Positions 14,301 to 24,612 of a stretch of DNA of 64,000 nt are shown here, one piece after another. The stretch is taken from contig CM040439.1 in NCBI GenBank assembly GCA_022702705.1, positions 31,746,930 through 31,810,929 of the forward strand. The letters run 5' to 3'. How positions within the stretch are numbered: position 1 is the first letter of the stretch; every line of letters starts with the position of its first letter. This stretch comes from Papilionanthe hookeriana x Papilionanthe teres (lineage: Eukaryota; Streptophyta; Magnoliopsida; Asparagales; Orchidaceae). Under the pieces are notes generated by a model. The model was not told where the DNA came from, did no database searches, and was given only the letters and a program-made list of their open reading frames with translations. The position numbers were made by a program, and so were the translations under genes.

Positions 14301-15729
14301 GTTGAAGAGGTTAATATGTATTTGACATATTCTATGTTTGGTATTTACAGTTGTTAGTGCACTTGTCATAGTATATTAGTTGAGTGGCATGTTGCAAGTT
14401 AATAGACATTAATGCCGGCTGCAATGGAGCTATATTAATGAGAAAGCTTATTATATCTTGGATTTCACTCCTTAGGGGTTGAGGCTGGAATAGAGGCATG
14501 AGAGAGTTTTGGGGAAGAGACGAGAGATAAAGATTCAATCTAGATAAAATTACCTTTGTATAATAGCATGGCTGAATAATTTATAGAGATAGGGGCAGAT
14601 GAAAGGGATATATATAAATGTGTATATATATATATATATAAAAACTTGAATTGGCAATTAAGCTTACCAAAGCTCCTATTCATAGACATGGAAGAGAGAC
14701 CAACATATCAAGGGTTATAGTCCTGTTGTCCTCTAATGAAGGATACAAGGATAAACAATATCTTAAGCGTCCTAGATAATTATTAGGCCAACAATTTCTT
14801 TGAGAAATTAATAAAAAATCAAAAACCAAAAAAGGACAACCAATGGAGGAGTAGCTGGCGACAATGTGAGTATTTTACCTAGAAAGAAGTCACTTCTCTG
14901 TAATTTGCAACACTGGATGCTCATAACATTCTTTTGGCAGTTTTATTAGCAATGTTTTAGGATTTATGTGCCGTTCCATAGGATCCATAATATTAATAGG
15001 ATCCATGAAACATGATCACCCCTAACCAGGATGGGTTTGGCATGAACAAGCCTGCCATGTATGGGGTTGGCATGATCATAATATCTCAATCACTCTGCAT
15101 CAGTTTAGGTAAGTGTCGAATAGACTCGTAGATCAAAAACCTAACTTGCACCTAAGAACTCAACTGAAAATATTATGTGAGCAGAACTTACATTAGTATT
15201 GGTTCGAGGGACAGCTTTGCTCTAACTTGCAATCTCCGTACAAGTTCCGAGAATATGAACTCTTTGTGCAGTATTATTTGAGGTAAAGTTTGGACTAATG
15301 GCATCATCTCCTCATAAAACGAGATGAAGTCCTCAGCTGTATTAAGCTCCTGAAATTCAAAAGCATGAACAGGTTAATCACACCCTGCAACAACTTGAAT
15401 TCAGGAAGAAATAAGAAAGAGAATTTCTAGGAAACTTACTCTCCAGTGCAGCAAAGCCTCCCTAAAAAATGAAGAACCGTCTTTAGGCTCGGACCTAACT
15501 TGTTCCAGGCTGCGGAATACATCAATGTTGATTTCCTCCACTCGCTGTGAGAAACTCTTGAACTGCAGGGCACAACAGCAGCCAATATAATGCTATCATA
15601 ATTGGCCAACAAATGGAAAATTGGGAGCGAATGAAAGTAAAATAGGGTTCTTATAGTGCATACCACGAAACGCCGCCCGGTGGTGGTGGTATTGAGGCAT
15701 TTCACCGCCTGGTACTGTGAGGTTGCCAT
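3093..15729 (-). CDS. UTP20: UTP20-like small-subunit processome protein, 5' part (8 exons, incomplete)
   Basis: Eight exons on the minus strand join in frame: 15664-15729, 15440-15562, 15192-15349, 4550-4594, 4287-4365, 4129-4202, 3633-3739 and 3093-3272, all with GT/AG borders. The start is the ATG at 15729, giving MATSQYQAVKCLN. The product runs through GRRFVFKSFSQRVEEI, LNTAEDFISFYEEMMPLVQT, LRYYPKKYVQEFMAEAVSF and GTSSRLHSKARQVLLLLM. These match the N-terminal part of UTP20 (DRIM family), a very large nucleolar HEAT-repeat-like scaffold of the 90S pre-ribosome needed for 18S rRNA processing. About 250 residues of a protein of roughly 2,500-2,700 are present, and the rest lies beyond the left edge. 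All resolved exons are open, so the gene is probably functional. Intron 3 is about 10.6 kb because of transposons. Exon 7 uses the upstream acceptor at 3740, which is the one that keeps the frame. Confidence 0.9.
3322..3538. repeat. Palindromic miniature element, copy 1
   Basis: This 217-bp fold-back element has two arms that are diverged inverted repeats. The left arm reads tgcatttacatatctaacaa; the right arm complements to a similar sequence ending in taacacc. It is flanked by an exact 9-bp direct repeat, aaaaaatta, at 3313-3321 and 3539-3547. A 9-bp duplication with GG...CC ends suggests a Mutator-like miniature element. It lies in a UTP20 intron. Related copies are at 3852, 10700, 22741 and 61700, with fragments elsewhere. 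Confidence 0.7.
3790..3848. repeat. (TA)n microsatellite
   Basis: This is an uninterrupted TA tract of about 59 bp. It abuts the left end of palindromic element copy 2 inside a UTP20 intron. Confidence 0.97.
3852..4090. repeat. Palindromic miniature element, copy 2
   Basis: This 239-bp copy has the left end ggaagatttacatacatatc and a right end whose complement is ggggcatttacatacatacc. The inverted arms are roughly three-quarters identical by eye. No target duplication is visible, because the left flank is a TA tract that may have replaced it. Confidence 0.65.
4960..5480. repeat. Dispersed GCTCGATTAA-rich repeat in UTP20 intron 3
   Basis: The segment is rich in short motifs such as agcttgattaa, gctcgattaa and gctcaattaa. 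It is related to 37575-37905, where the shared stretch attgtttaaaaca is followed by similar text. It resembles the hAT-like repeats at 38200 and 49658 but has no recognisable ends. It is probably a decayed non-autonomous DNA element. Confidence 0.5.
5855..5893. repeat. (CT)n microsatellite
   Basis: A CT dinucleotide tract of about 39 bp lies in intron 3 of UTP20. Confidence 0.95.
6541..9671 (-). mobile_element. RTE-type LINE, copy B (near full length)
   Basis: The minus-strand element is about 3.1 kb. The 3' end is at 6541 (caacaaagccttaatccc, a shortened (TTG)n tail) and the 5' end is near 9671, where homology with copy A stops. Endonuclease, RT and C-terminal segments are in the expected order. 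The flanks gtgtcaaaaatgataa (left) and gtgacaaaaaaatttta (right) may be a decayed target duplication. It sits in intron 3 of UTP20, in the same orientation as the gene. Numerous stops make it non-autonomous now. Confidence 0.88.
6904..9354 (-). pseudogene. LINE copy B polyprotein remnant (EN, RT, C-terminal)
   Basis: Coding fragments appear in order on the minus strand. The endonuclease start (9354-9076) includes INILCIKETKWVGEKAKEIN and KIIAVKIIIDTNIFNIISVY; the ETKW block is the metal-binding Glu motif and SVYAP is typical of RTE endonucleases. The later endonuclease part (8976-8764) keeps VGRMVEDFRNIHGGYGYGA. The RT part (7873-7271) keeps NQFGFMP, MIFIDLEIAYDKVPRDVFW, GSALSPYLFALVMD and the catalytic MLFADDILLVD. 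The C-terminal part (7254-6904) keeps CERFRYIGYIVQGDGDID. It is disrupted by frameshifts, so it is a pseudogene. Confidence 0.85.
9672..10699. other. UTP20 intron 3, no feature recognised
   Basis: This is AT-rich intronic DNA between LINE copy B and palindromic element copy 3. I see no coding similarity, no clear repeat ends and no splice-supported exon in it. Confidence 0.6.
10700..10935. repeat. Palindromic miniature element, copy 3
   Basis: The left end is ggaaaatttacataaatacc. The right arm contains taggtgttagatatatagat, the inverted counterpart of the left-arm tatttaacgcttaaattt. The right terminus is decayed and no target duplication is visible. Confidence 0.6.
11010..11243. mobile_element. 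Tourist-like MITE
   Basis: This 234-bp segment starts gggtcgtttgggacaat and ends gtcaaacagactc; the complement of the right end is gagtctgtttgac. These are the GGGTCTGTTTGG-type ends of PIF/Harbinger elements. It is flanked by TAA (11007-11009) and TTA (11244-11246), close to the 3-bp TWA duplication of this superfamily. The inside is A/T-homopolymer rich and non-coding. Confidence 0.5.
11313..11382. repeat. (AT)n microsatellite
   Basis: An AT tract of about 70 bp follows the Tourist-like element in intron 3 of UTP20. Confidence 0.95.
11573..12027. mobile_element. hAT-like non-autonomous element (degenerate)
   Basis: The segment starts ggttgtacacgagtcgag and ends caaacaacgagcttttttga. It is filled with ggctcgtttaaaatt and cgaacacgagc motifs, the same pattern as the better-preserved copies at 38200-38727 and 49658-50215. 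An 8-bp target duplication cannot be recognised here. The call rests on similarity to those copies. Confidence 0.5.
12130..13960 (-). pseudogene. Ty1-copia pol fragment (integrase end, RT, RNase H)
   Basis: Read on the minus strand, the segment gives an integrase C-terminal stretch near 13909-13840 (GYATKKNGYKSYSPISKKYY). RT follows at about 13100-12600 (LDIKNIFLNENLKEVYMKIP, VCKLRKSFYELKQPLRLWF, VFVDDMIFIG). The RNase H side comes last, near 12400-12130 (LVGKLIYLSHTRPNIAY, VEVYTDASLFG). This is the copia order INT-RT-RH. It has many stops, an internal 143-bp duplication and no LTRs, so it is an old fragment inside intron 3 of UTP20. Confidence 0.8.
13598..13880. repeat. 143-bp tandem duplication inside the copia fragment
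   Basis: The units 13598-13740 and 13741-13880 both begin tcataaagtacattata and both carry cttttcccctaaaca-like and aatattttttgctaatggga stretches. They differ by scattered substitutions and a short A-run change. The duplication repeats the integrase-end coding remnant. Confidence 0.8.
13961..15191. other. Proximal part of UTP20 intron 3
   Basis: This is intronic DNA between the copia fragment and exon 3. It contains a short TA run near 14630. I see no other exon-like or transposon-like structure. Confidence 0.55.
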
Positions 15730-16205
15730 ATCAACGGCAACACGAAGAGCTCAGAGAGCGGTCTATCTCTGTCTCTCTCCCCCCGTATGTTGGTTAAAAC
15801 ATTAGTTAACGGATTTAGAGCAGGATTTACCTAATAAATCTTACCAGATAATCAGTTTGGACAAAAGAAAGCGGCGGATTTGATAAATCCTGATTTCACG
15901 GATTTTGGCGTCAATCCAGGATTTACTGAATCACGCTAATTAGGACGGGTGCTTCGCTTGAAATGGAGAATGTGAAGTTACCTTCTTCAATGGTTTCGGG
16001 TATGAGCAGAACGGAAGAAGGAGAAAGAAGGAAGCTCCGAGTCTCTGTACGTCCCGATCCAGTTGTTGCCTTCACATTTAGATCTAACTCAACTTTATCG
16101 CGGGGGCTCGGAGACGAAGGCAATTTTGAGCGAAACCGGGAGGTGCAGGGAAAGGCGAGGGTTTTGGAAGAGGGAGAGAAGGGTTCCTGTTAGGGGAGTT
16201 AGGTT
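15730..16205. promoter_or_regulatory. UTP20 upstream region
   Basis: The 470 bp upstream of the UTP20 start codon has a CT-rich stretch on the minus-strand leader side (15760-15785). It has higher GC than its surroundings, as expected of a plant promoter and 5' leader. Open frames exist here on both strands (for example plus 15963-16193), but none matches a family I know and they overlap each other. No clear TATA box can be assigned. Confidence 0.35.
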
Positions 16206-17046
16206 TTTGGTTATAATATATTTTTATTTTAAGTTAAATTTATTAATTTAATACATTGATAATTAATAATTAATTTGTGTAATATTAAATTAATTATAAT
16301 TAGGTAAATTTATATACCAGTATTCAATAATTTAAGAATAAAATATTTTTTAAATTAAATATGTCGATGGCACTAAAATATTAAATAATTTTTTAATTAA
16401 TTTAAATAATAAATAATTAATTAATTTTAAATTATTATTTAATAAGTAAGTAATTTAGTTAATTTTTTATTAACATTTAATTATTTTGTGACTGATTAAT
16501 TTTTAATGTCAAAGATTAGAAATTAAAATTAAGTTGAAATATGATCAAATCAATGATTAATTTTAATAAAAATAATAAAACAATTATAATTTAATTACTA
16601 TTTTTTATTCTCACTAACATAACAATTTCAAAAAACGTGATAGAAATTGTTAAACAATTTAATAGGATTTAAAATGATTTATTAAATATGTTATCAAATA
16701 ATTTTTGGGATTTAACCTTTTTAAGAACTTCTATATTCAAATTATACTAAATCATATTGTCTTAAATCTAATTTGTGGTCATGCGACCCCTTAAAAATTG
16801 GCGGGTTTAACGGTTTGGATGGTCGGGCTTGTTTTGATAGGATGTGGCATGGTTTGGCTAAATATTTGTGGATTTTTTTCTATATTGTAAAATATTTATC
16901 ATCAAAATATAAGAGAAATTACACAGATAAAATGTATCAGCAAAATTATATGTAAGCATACTTGCATCATAATTAAATTTTATGTAAATGGAAATGAAAG
17001 AAATTTTGAGTTTTGTATAGTTGAACCATGCCGCTCGGTTGCCGAG
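16206..17046. other. AT-rich intergenic DNA
   Basis: This is very AT-rich sequence with TTAATT-type runs and no coding signal. It ends where GGGTCCGTTTGG-type transposon-end sequence begins. Confidence 0.6.
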
Positions 17047-17051
17047 ATTAA

Positions 17052-18511
17052 GGGTCCGTTTGGGGCGGTTTAAAATCATGAGCGGGGTTTTCTAAACGTC
17101 ACAGTTCTGTTTACTAAACGTGATTTGATGTGTTTCGCAAAACGTGGTTTTCGATTGTTCATAAATGCAACAGCGAGAACGACCGCGCGGCCCGCATTCG
17201 TTCACTTACATTTTATCCCTCTGCCCTTGACCCGACCCCTACGTCGATCTATCTTTGCCCATCTCACGTCAGTAGCATCGTTCTCTCCCACAGCAATACC
17301 GAAGGTCGAGCCCCCTATTCCCTTTGTCTTGCAAACTGCACGGATGAAGTTTTGGCTTTGTTTTCTTCTTCCTAGGATGAAAATGAAATTTCCTCGTTGT
17401 TAGCTCCAACCTCTCGCTTCAGGTATGAAGCAGAAATTGAAGTCCCTTCTTCATTATTTTACTCGGTTGCTTTTCATACAGTCGTGGCTATGGCTAGTTG
17501 TGAAGACAAAGACAGAATTGTGAGTTCAATGGCCACCAAAACTTCTTGTTCAAATCACCTTGCTTCATCCTTTTTGTAATAATACACTTGCAACTAGAGG
17601 CAACGGGAAAACAACGACAGAATCAAGCATACAGAGACCTTTGAAACCCTCGTCTCTCTTCTTTGCTCCATATTCCTCACACTATAGTTGTGACTTTGCT
17701 AGCGGGTTAAACAAGAGCAGAAAGTAATGGAAGATGCCCACATGTTTGCTGAGCAAGATGCTAGTACACAAAAATATGCTTTGCACATTCTCCATATTCT
17801 TTTCTGCACTTGAAATTTACTTGGGTTCTCTCTTTACGCCGCATCTCTTATTGTATTGCTTGTACTTAAGCAATTAACTTACTGAACTTTGCAATGCACT
17901 CTCTATTTGCCACATTCTGGTAATGTAATGTTCTCTACTCCAAGTATACATATATTACCTCCAGTAGAAATGAATGGTTTACAAGATCCCTCTGTATTTT
18001 AAAATTTTATGAGATCATAAGAGTAAGTAACACTCGAGACAATTATGTTTAGTACCAATACAGAGGTCAGTTTCATGCTGAGCAATTAATTACTTGCATG
18101 ACATAATCTTTAATCAAAACAACCCAAAATCATAGAAACATAATGATTCAATACATGAACTTTGTAGCTCGTGACATGTTTCGGCTGTATTTTTGAATTA
18201 ATATTATCATTTTTTTAGGAATATTGATATACACTCTTAAGTGAAGTGCATGTATTTTTTTGGTGTTGTTATACAGTGATTTTTTTGCTTTTAAACTATT
18301 AGATACATAGTTATACATTTCAGTTGCAAACAACACTACTGCATATAACAAAATAGTCATTTATTCATAAACAGTTACAAACAATCTGTTTTACAAATGC
18401 ACAAACCAGATAGCCGGCCGGTTTATCCAGATAAGTTGCTGATCAGCAGCTTATCCAGATCAGTTATTCATCAGTAGATTATTCATAAGTTGCAGCTGCC
18501 CAAACAGACAC
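17052..18511. mobile_element. Possible Harbinger-like non-autonomous element (1.46 kb)
   Basis: The left end is gggtccgtttggggcggttt, preceded by TAA. The right end is agctgcccaaacagacac, whose complement gtgtctgtttgggcagct pairs with the left end; TAT follows. The right subterminal part (18416-18500) shares cagcttatc-type motifs with the Tourist-like elements at 42951 and 62071. The inside (about 17150-17580) is unusually GC-rich with short unrecognised open frames, so it may hold a captured gene fragment. The target duplication is imperfect, so these could instead be two unrelated ends. Confidence 0.4.
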
Positions 18512-19867
18512 TATTACTCTTCAACGTAAATGCCCACATTTGACCTGTGCCAAAAACATATCACTAATAAAAAAATTACAGTTAATTTCGTTTTTTAAAT
18601 GATTATTTATTATGCATTCACTCTTAGTTTGCACCTTGTCATAGACTCTTGAAAACATGACACTATGATCTCTACTAATCTGATCATGAGGAATTATAAA
18701 TTAGCATTTAACATCTTCATCACTCATAGGTTTCAATGTAATGTATCTTCAAGCCTTCAAGCTCCTATATAACATGGTTACATGTTCTATTCATAAGTAT
18801 TTTATAAAAAGAAGTGTTAGGAATATTTAGAGTTTTAAGATCCTTGCACCACAAAAGGGCAATGAGTATGAAACAAATACTTAGAACCTTATGTTCAACT
18901 TAAATTGAGTGAATGTAAATAAAAAATATTTATTGCTCATAATTATTATTTTGTTGACCCTTTCTTTCATTCTTACTCCATTTTCTTATCCTCGCGTCAC
19001 TTTGTCAAGATAATTATCTTCCACTCATTTGGTCTAGCAAAATATTTCCTAAAATGTTCAAGGTGTTGCAAAATATTGATCTATACATCAATTATAATTA
19101 TTTATGCATTTTGATAGAAAAATTTAGTCTATCAGCTCGTGGATCTAAGTGAGTCAAATGCGTGATACTAGTCGAAATACAAAACAATTCAATGGCAATC
19201 CTTATTCTAGTTAGAACTCAAGAAAATGTGTGGCCCGACTAGTTTTAATGCCAATCAAACATGAGGAAAGCTTCACTTACCCGGGTTGTATTTTCCCGTA
19301 TTTTGATGACATATGACATGTTTAATTTGTACTAATCCAACCTAATATACTTTCATATGATAGTAAACCACATCAAACTAAGTTTACCATAAAGGGAGAA
19401 TTTAAATTTACTTTTTTTAATAAAATATGTTATTATAATTTCACAAAAAGTCATCATCAAAAGACAAAATATTTATAAGTTATAGATTATCATATATCAC
19501 ACAAAAAGTCATCATAAGTTATAGATTATCATTAAATAATTCATAAGCATTGTTACATGTCAATCCCTCAAAGGGACATGCCAAAACATAATTTCAAATC
19601 ATAGTAACATGTTCAAGACATAAAAAAATAAACATTATACATATATTATGATGATAATTTGATCATAGATGTACACTACTTATATCAAAGAAGTTGTGCA
19701 TGATATAGTTGATAATTAGGATATGTAATAATGTTAATACATGCTCTAACAAATATGTGAATTATTACATACACATATGATGGACATACGTTCCTCATAT
19801 GACAACACCTTATAAGAAAACTCTAAACATAATATATCCATTAATGAGAAATATAGCTATTAGGTTA

Positions 19868-19950
<83 letters not shown>

Positions 19951-22731
19951 TTCATATATTATCTAAATATATCACAAAATAAAATTAGAATGACATATCT
20001 ATATGATAGCGACATATACCTATATAAGAAATAATTATCATAAGCAAAATATAATAAAACATAAATAATAAACAAGTTGTGTGACATTAGTGAATAATTA
20101 CTAGGTATAAAAACATGGTAATGCATAACTGATTTACATAGACGTAATTAAATTATTATATATTAAAATATCATATTATAAATAATTAATTATTTAGTAT
20201 TCATTCATAAGGTATTTTATTGGGTTTTTGTTTATATCATCTTTATATAGAATAACCAAAGTTGAAAATCACATCATACAACATAATATGACAAAAGAGT
20301 GTTATATATGAGTATAGCACTATAGCTACAATAAAGGATTGATTGTAAATCTTCTTGCAAGATGTACATAATATGATTGTAATGTAAACAACAAACTTCC
20401 ATAAGCTTTGAAGTTGAATATTATTTCGATGATAAAAAGCATAATTGATAAGCATTAATATTTTTTTTAAGTTCATTCTTAAGAGTTAACGCAAGCAAGC
20501 CACTAAAAATTCATATCGATGAAATTCAATCTCTTTGAGCCCAAACACTACAAAAGATCAATGTTTTTATTAAAATTTATAAAATATTTAGTTTGTTTTG
20601 TTACCTATGTTTACATGATAAGGGTTTAGAAAATGTGGATGAAAACTCCTTCATTCACTCAGATCATTACATGTGCATGCCTACTCTCGCATACACGCAT
20701 AAAAATGATCATGATCATACCTACAATTATAACCAAAACACATATGCTATAATGGATACTTATATATACATGTTGGGGATATATTTATTATTATATTCAT
20801 TTGTGTCGTATTTGTGTTATAAATATTGATTATTGCAAAATTATACTAATGTGCACCATGACCCTATTGTACATATAATATATTACTTTTTTATGAATAG
20901 TTAAATAGATTGTGCATGAATTTCACGATCACACAAGTCAGTCACAAATATAAATCATAAAAAAATATATTTACAATATCTATGTTGAGTTGTGTTGTCA
21001 ATTAGAAATGTATTTGAAAATTTTAAGTTATTTTTAAGATATGTTTTGCTATCCTAACATTTATAAATGTCAAACCTAGATTATTGGAAAACATAACTCG
21101 TTATAAGTTTAATTACTCAATTTCTATAACCATAAACGCGCTTCCCTCTCTTAAAGCTAATTCTTATTATTATAAATCATTTATGAGTTTATGAGCTGTG
21201 CATTTGAGATTAGATTATCAAACTCTTACACTAGTTCAGTATGTCATAATGACCTACATTATTTATGAATAGCTTATTTCCTTGAATAATAAGCATTGAG
21301 ATTTCTCTGCTCAGTAAAGGAGGATAACATGATAAGGCTTCTGTATCTGTATGGTTTATAAGTCAATGGACTAGAAAAGTCTAGATAATGAGCACTTGAG
21401 AAGTGGAAGTAGATCAATGGAGGACAAATCACCATAAAATTGATTTGTTTTACCTACCGTTTTTAGTTCCATAGTTAATTATTATTCAATATTTAATTGC
21501 ATTATAACTACTATGTACTCACATTCCCTAAACCATACATCCATCCATAATGGCATTTCAAGTTATAATCTTACCTCTCTTTGTGTCATTTCACATTCCT
21601 GTATTGGTATTCCAAAATGATTCTTAATTTAAACATTTAGCATCTTTGTGAGAAAGTATTTTTAACATTGTTTAGAAGCAATGTTCTCGTTGAAAAATAT
21701 CAAATAATCACCCCTCCCCCAATCTCTTACAACTTTATATTTTAGCTTTGAAAATTTCAGGCATCAATCTTTTTGCAACCTATTGACATATTCATGTTGT
21801 TCATGGTTGAGTCATCATAAGATACTCTTATCCTTCCAAGATGGTTAAAATAATTTCAAATAAGAAGTTATTCAACATGTAAGTTATAAGTGACATGGAA
21901 CTTGTACAAAATTGAATGCAAAAATATTCAATTATTTAGATTAAAAATGAAAATCCAATGATTGCAATGGAATGTTAATATCCAAAATCAACAATAACAA
22001 GTGTAAGAAATTTATTATAGCATATGAAAATAACTAATGTATGTCGACCCAAATTTAATATATTAGTTCCTAAAAATGAATAATAATTATGAAGTTATGT
22101 CAAATATATGCACTAGGCTCATTAAGATCATAAAAATTTATTTTCTCTAGGAAATGTGTATTCAAACAAAGACAAAGTTAACATGATTTTTAGAAGCCAA
22201 CCTAAGGAAGGAGATGCCAAGTTCATGATCATCATGAAAGCTAAAAGGCAGTCTACTTACTCAATTGATCTATTTTTTTCGTTTTTTAAGATTGATAAAG
22301 GAATGAAGATGAGTTAACAGAAAAAAAAAAATCATTGCACTAAAAGTGTACTGAAAACTCAAAACTCATAATAAGTTAGGTGAAGATAAACGATGAAGAT
22401 GAAACCGCGCAAATGACAAGAAAATTAAACTGATTCTCAAAGTCAAAGAAGTATAATGGAAAAAATTGAAAAAGAGTACAAAAAATAAAGATAAGAATGT
22501 TCAAGATTATGATATAGTTTTAATAAAAATATATTTAATATATAAAGCACCATATATTTGTTTCATTTCATAAAAGAAAACAAAACTCATAAATTTTAAA
22601 ATAAAGATTATAGTTATTGCATTGAAGAAATAAGTTTGGATGATAGTAGAATTTGGGATGATATTTTGTCTCATGCTTGATGTCATATCCTGCATATAAT
22701 TAACAAAATTAGATGTTAGTATAGCAAGACA
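18512..22731. other. 4.2 kb of AT-rich DNA without recognised genes
   Basis: No coding similarity, LTR or clear inverted-repeat element was found. It contains a long TA tract (19873-19946) and a small local duplication near 19440-19535 (cacaaaaagtcatcat plus ataagttatagattatcat). A degenerate old transposon could be hidden here, but nothing in the sequence identifies one. Confidence 0.55.
19873..19946. repeat. (TA)n microsatellite
   Basis: A TA tract of about 74 bp lies in gene-free DNA. Confidence 0.97.
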
Positions 22732-22740
22732 AACTTTTTA

Positions 22741-22982
22741 GGAAGATTTGCATACATACTACTAAATTCTTATGTATGTACATGTCTAAGCCTGATCTTC
22801 AGCTTTTTACTTGTATGTCATTTACTGATACATGAAAGTTGTTATTTTCGTTTTTAAAAATTAAAATAGCGATACTTTTTTATGTGATATGAAAAATTCA
22901 AACGGTATAAATGTAAAAAATAATATTTTGATGCTAGATGTGTAAATACATAAGAATTGGATGAAATATATGTAAATGCCCC
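22741..22982. repeat. Palindromic miniature element, copy 4
   Basis: This 242-bp copy starts ggaagatttgcatacatact and ends atatatgtaaatgcccc. It is flanked by aacttttta (22732-22740) and aaattttta (22983-22991), a 9-bp target duplication with one mismatch. The arms are inverted repeats of each other, as in copies 1 and 2. A short echo of the right arm (taagtacataagaattgggt) follows near 23020. Confidence 0.7.
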
Positions 22983-23499
22983 AAATTTTTATCTTCCTAA
23001 GAGAGTGATGCTTATAATTGTAAGTACATAAGAATTGGGTGAAATGTTCGATTGATGATTGAAATCAAGTTGATGGCTTTGAAATTAATGTTATTGAGAT
23101 CTTGACTGAATACTCAAAATCTAATTGCCACATTAAGAATTAGACTTGGTTTCATAGATATAATGAAAGAGTCTTCAAGTACATTAAAAAAATGAAAATA
23201 TAAGATAAAGTTTATGATATATCATCATGTTGTTATTAGAATAGAGGCCCCCCACCACAATATTCTCCCCCTTTATGCCACGTCTCGCCCCCAAAACCCC
23301 AAATCGACTATTATCTCCCGGAAAAATATTACATCAAGACTCCGGATGCATCTAGAATCTAATTGTGAGATGTCATATGCCAAGTGGGCCCCAGTTTCAT
23401 ACATGACAATAAAGCCCAATTGACACGTGACACCTCACCATTATACTCAAAACTCAAATTTACATACTGACATTGATGTAATTTTTGTTCTGCCTCCAC

Positions 23500-24603
23500 A
23501 TTCTGGGCTGCTGCCCTCGGCTCCGGCAACCATCTCCATCCCATCATCAACCTCAAGTTCCAACGCTCCTACTACTCTCTCGGCCGCCCCGATCTCTCTC
23601 TCTTTCCCTCTTCGGCATCACTCACGAACCCAACATCTTCCTCTGGTCCTCCATCATCCATTCCCACGCCTTCCACGGCCTATACCACTCCGCCCTCCTC
23701 TTCTCTCAAATGCCGCTCTCTCACTCCTCCCTCCTCCGGCGCCTTCACCTTCTCCTCCGCCCTCTAGGCTTCCCCCCTCAAACAGTCCCTCCTCGACATG
23801 TACGCTCGTGGCGCTGACTGGACCTCCGCACTCAAGGAGCTCGACGCATTGCCTGTTGAAAACATCGTGTCCTCACCGCCATGGTCAACTGTTAAGCAAA
23901 AATAGGTAAGCTGAACCTTGCGTGTAAGATGTTCGATTCAATGCGTAATAAAGACTTCGTTTGCTGGAAGGCATTGATCGACGCTTATGCTCAGCACAAC
24001 CGGCTCAACGATGCAATAATGCTATTCCGGCAAATTCTGAGGTCCGGGGTTAAGTCAAATGAGGTGACTATCATGTCCGTTCTCGCCTCCGCTGTGCCGT
24101 TGGGCTCGTTGCAGGTCGGCAAGTGCATTTGTGCGCGAAGAACAACAGGATTCCATTCACTCTGAGGCTTTCCACAGCTTTGGTTGACATGTACTGTAAA
24201 TGCGGAAGCATTCAAGATGCCGTTTTGATTTTTAACAGCTTTCCAAGCAAGGATTTTGTTGTCTGAAAATCCATGATTACAGGCTATGCAATGCAAGGAG
24301 AGAGCAGGGAAGCTCTCAGACTCTTCACAGAGATGGAAAAAAAATGGAGTTTTGCCCACCTATATCCCTTTCATTGCCATCCTAAACCGGTCTTGTGATC
24401 GAAGGGCGAGAATTCTTCTCCTCGATGGTAAAGGATAATGGCATTGAACCAACGGTGGAGAACTATGGATGCATGGTAGATCTTCTCGGCTGCGCTGGAA
24501 AGTTGCAAACTTTGCACTTGCCAATGACCTCACAGAGTCAGGTTTCGTTTGCGGTTGCTCTGAACTCCGACACAAATTTATTTTCGTTTGGTAAAATCAG
24601 TGT
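23500..24603 (+). pseudogene. PPR gene remnant (PLS/E-type, ELI1-like)
   Basis: Pentatricopeptide-repeat text is spread over shifted frames on the plus strand. SLGRPDLSLSLFGITHEPN and NIFLWSSIIHSHAFHGLYHS lie near 23570-23690. MFDSMRNKDFVCWKALIDAY and RSGVKSNEVTIMSVLASAVP lie at 23929-24120. A MYCKCGSIQDAV-like stretch is near 24190-24225, and GIEPTVENYGCMVDLLG lies near 24440-24490. PLS-class PPR proteins bind organelle RNA for editing or processing. The order and spacing fit an ELI1-like protein. There are several frameshifts and stops, and the frame ends just before the MULE-type insertion at 24613, so the E/DYW end is missing. This is a pseudogene. Confidence 0.85.
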
Positions 24604-24612
24604 CTCCCCACG

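Noticed and set aside
15923..16193. Overlapping open frames upstream of UTP20 on both strands
   Set aside because: Neither shows a recognisable domain, they shadow each other, and the region is better explained as promoter and leader.
17125..17579. Three short frames in GC-rich DNA
   Set aside because: No start context, no family match and no continuation; noted only as a possible captured fragment.
23427..23909. 160-codon proline/serine-rich open frame
   Set aside because: It is an off-frame reading of the PPR remnant; the PPR motifs are in other frames over the same bases.
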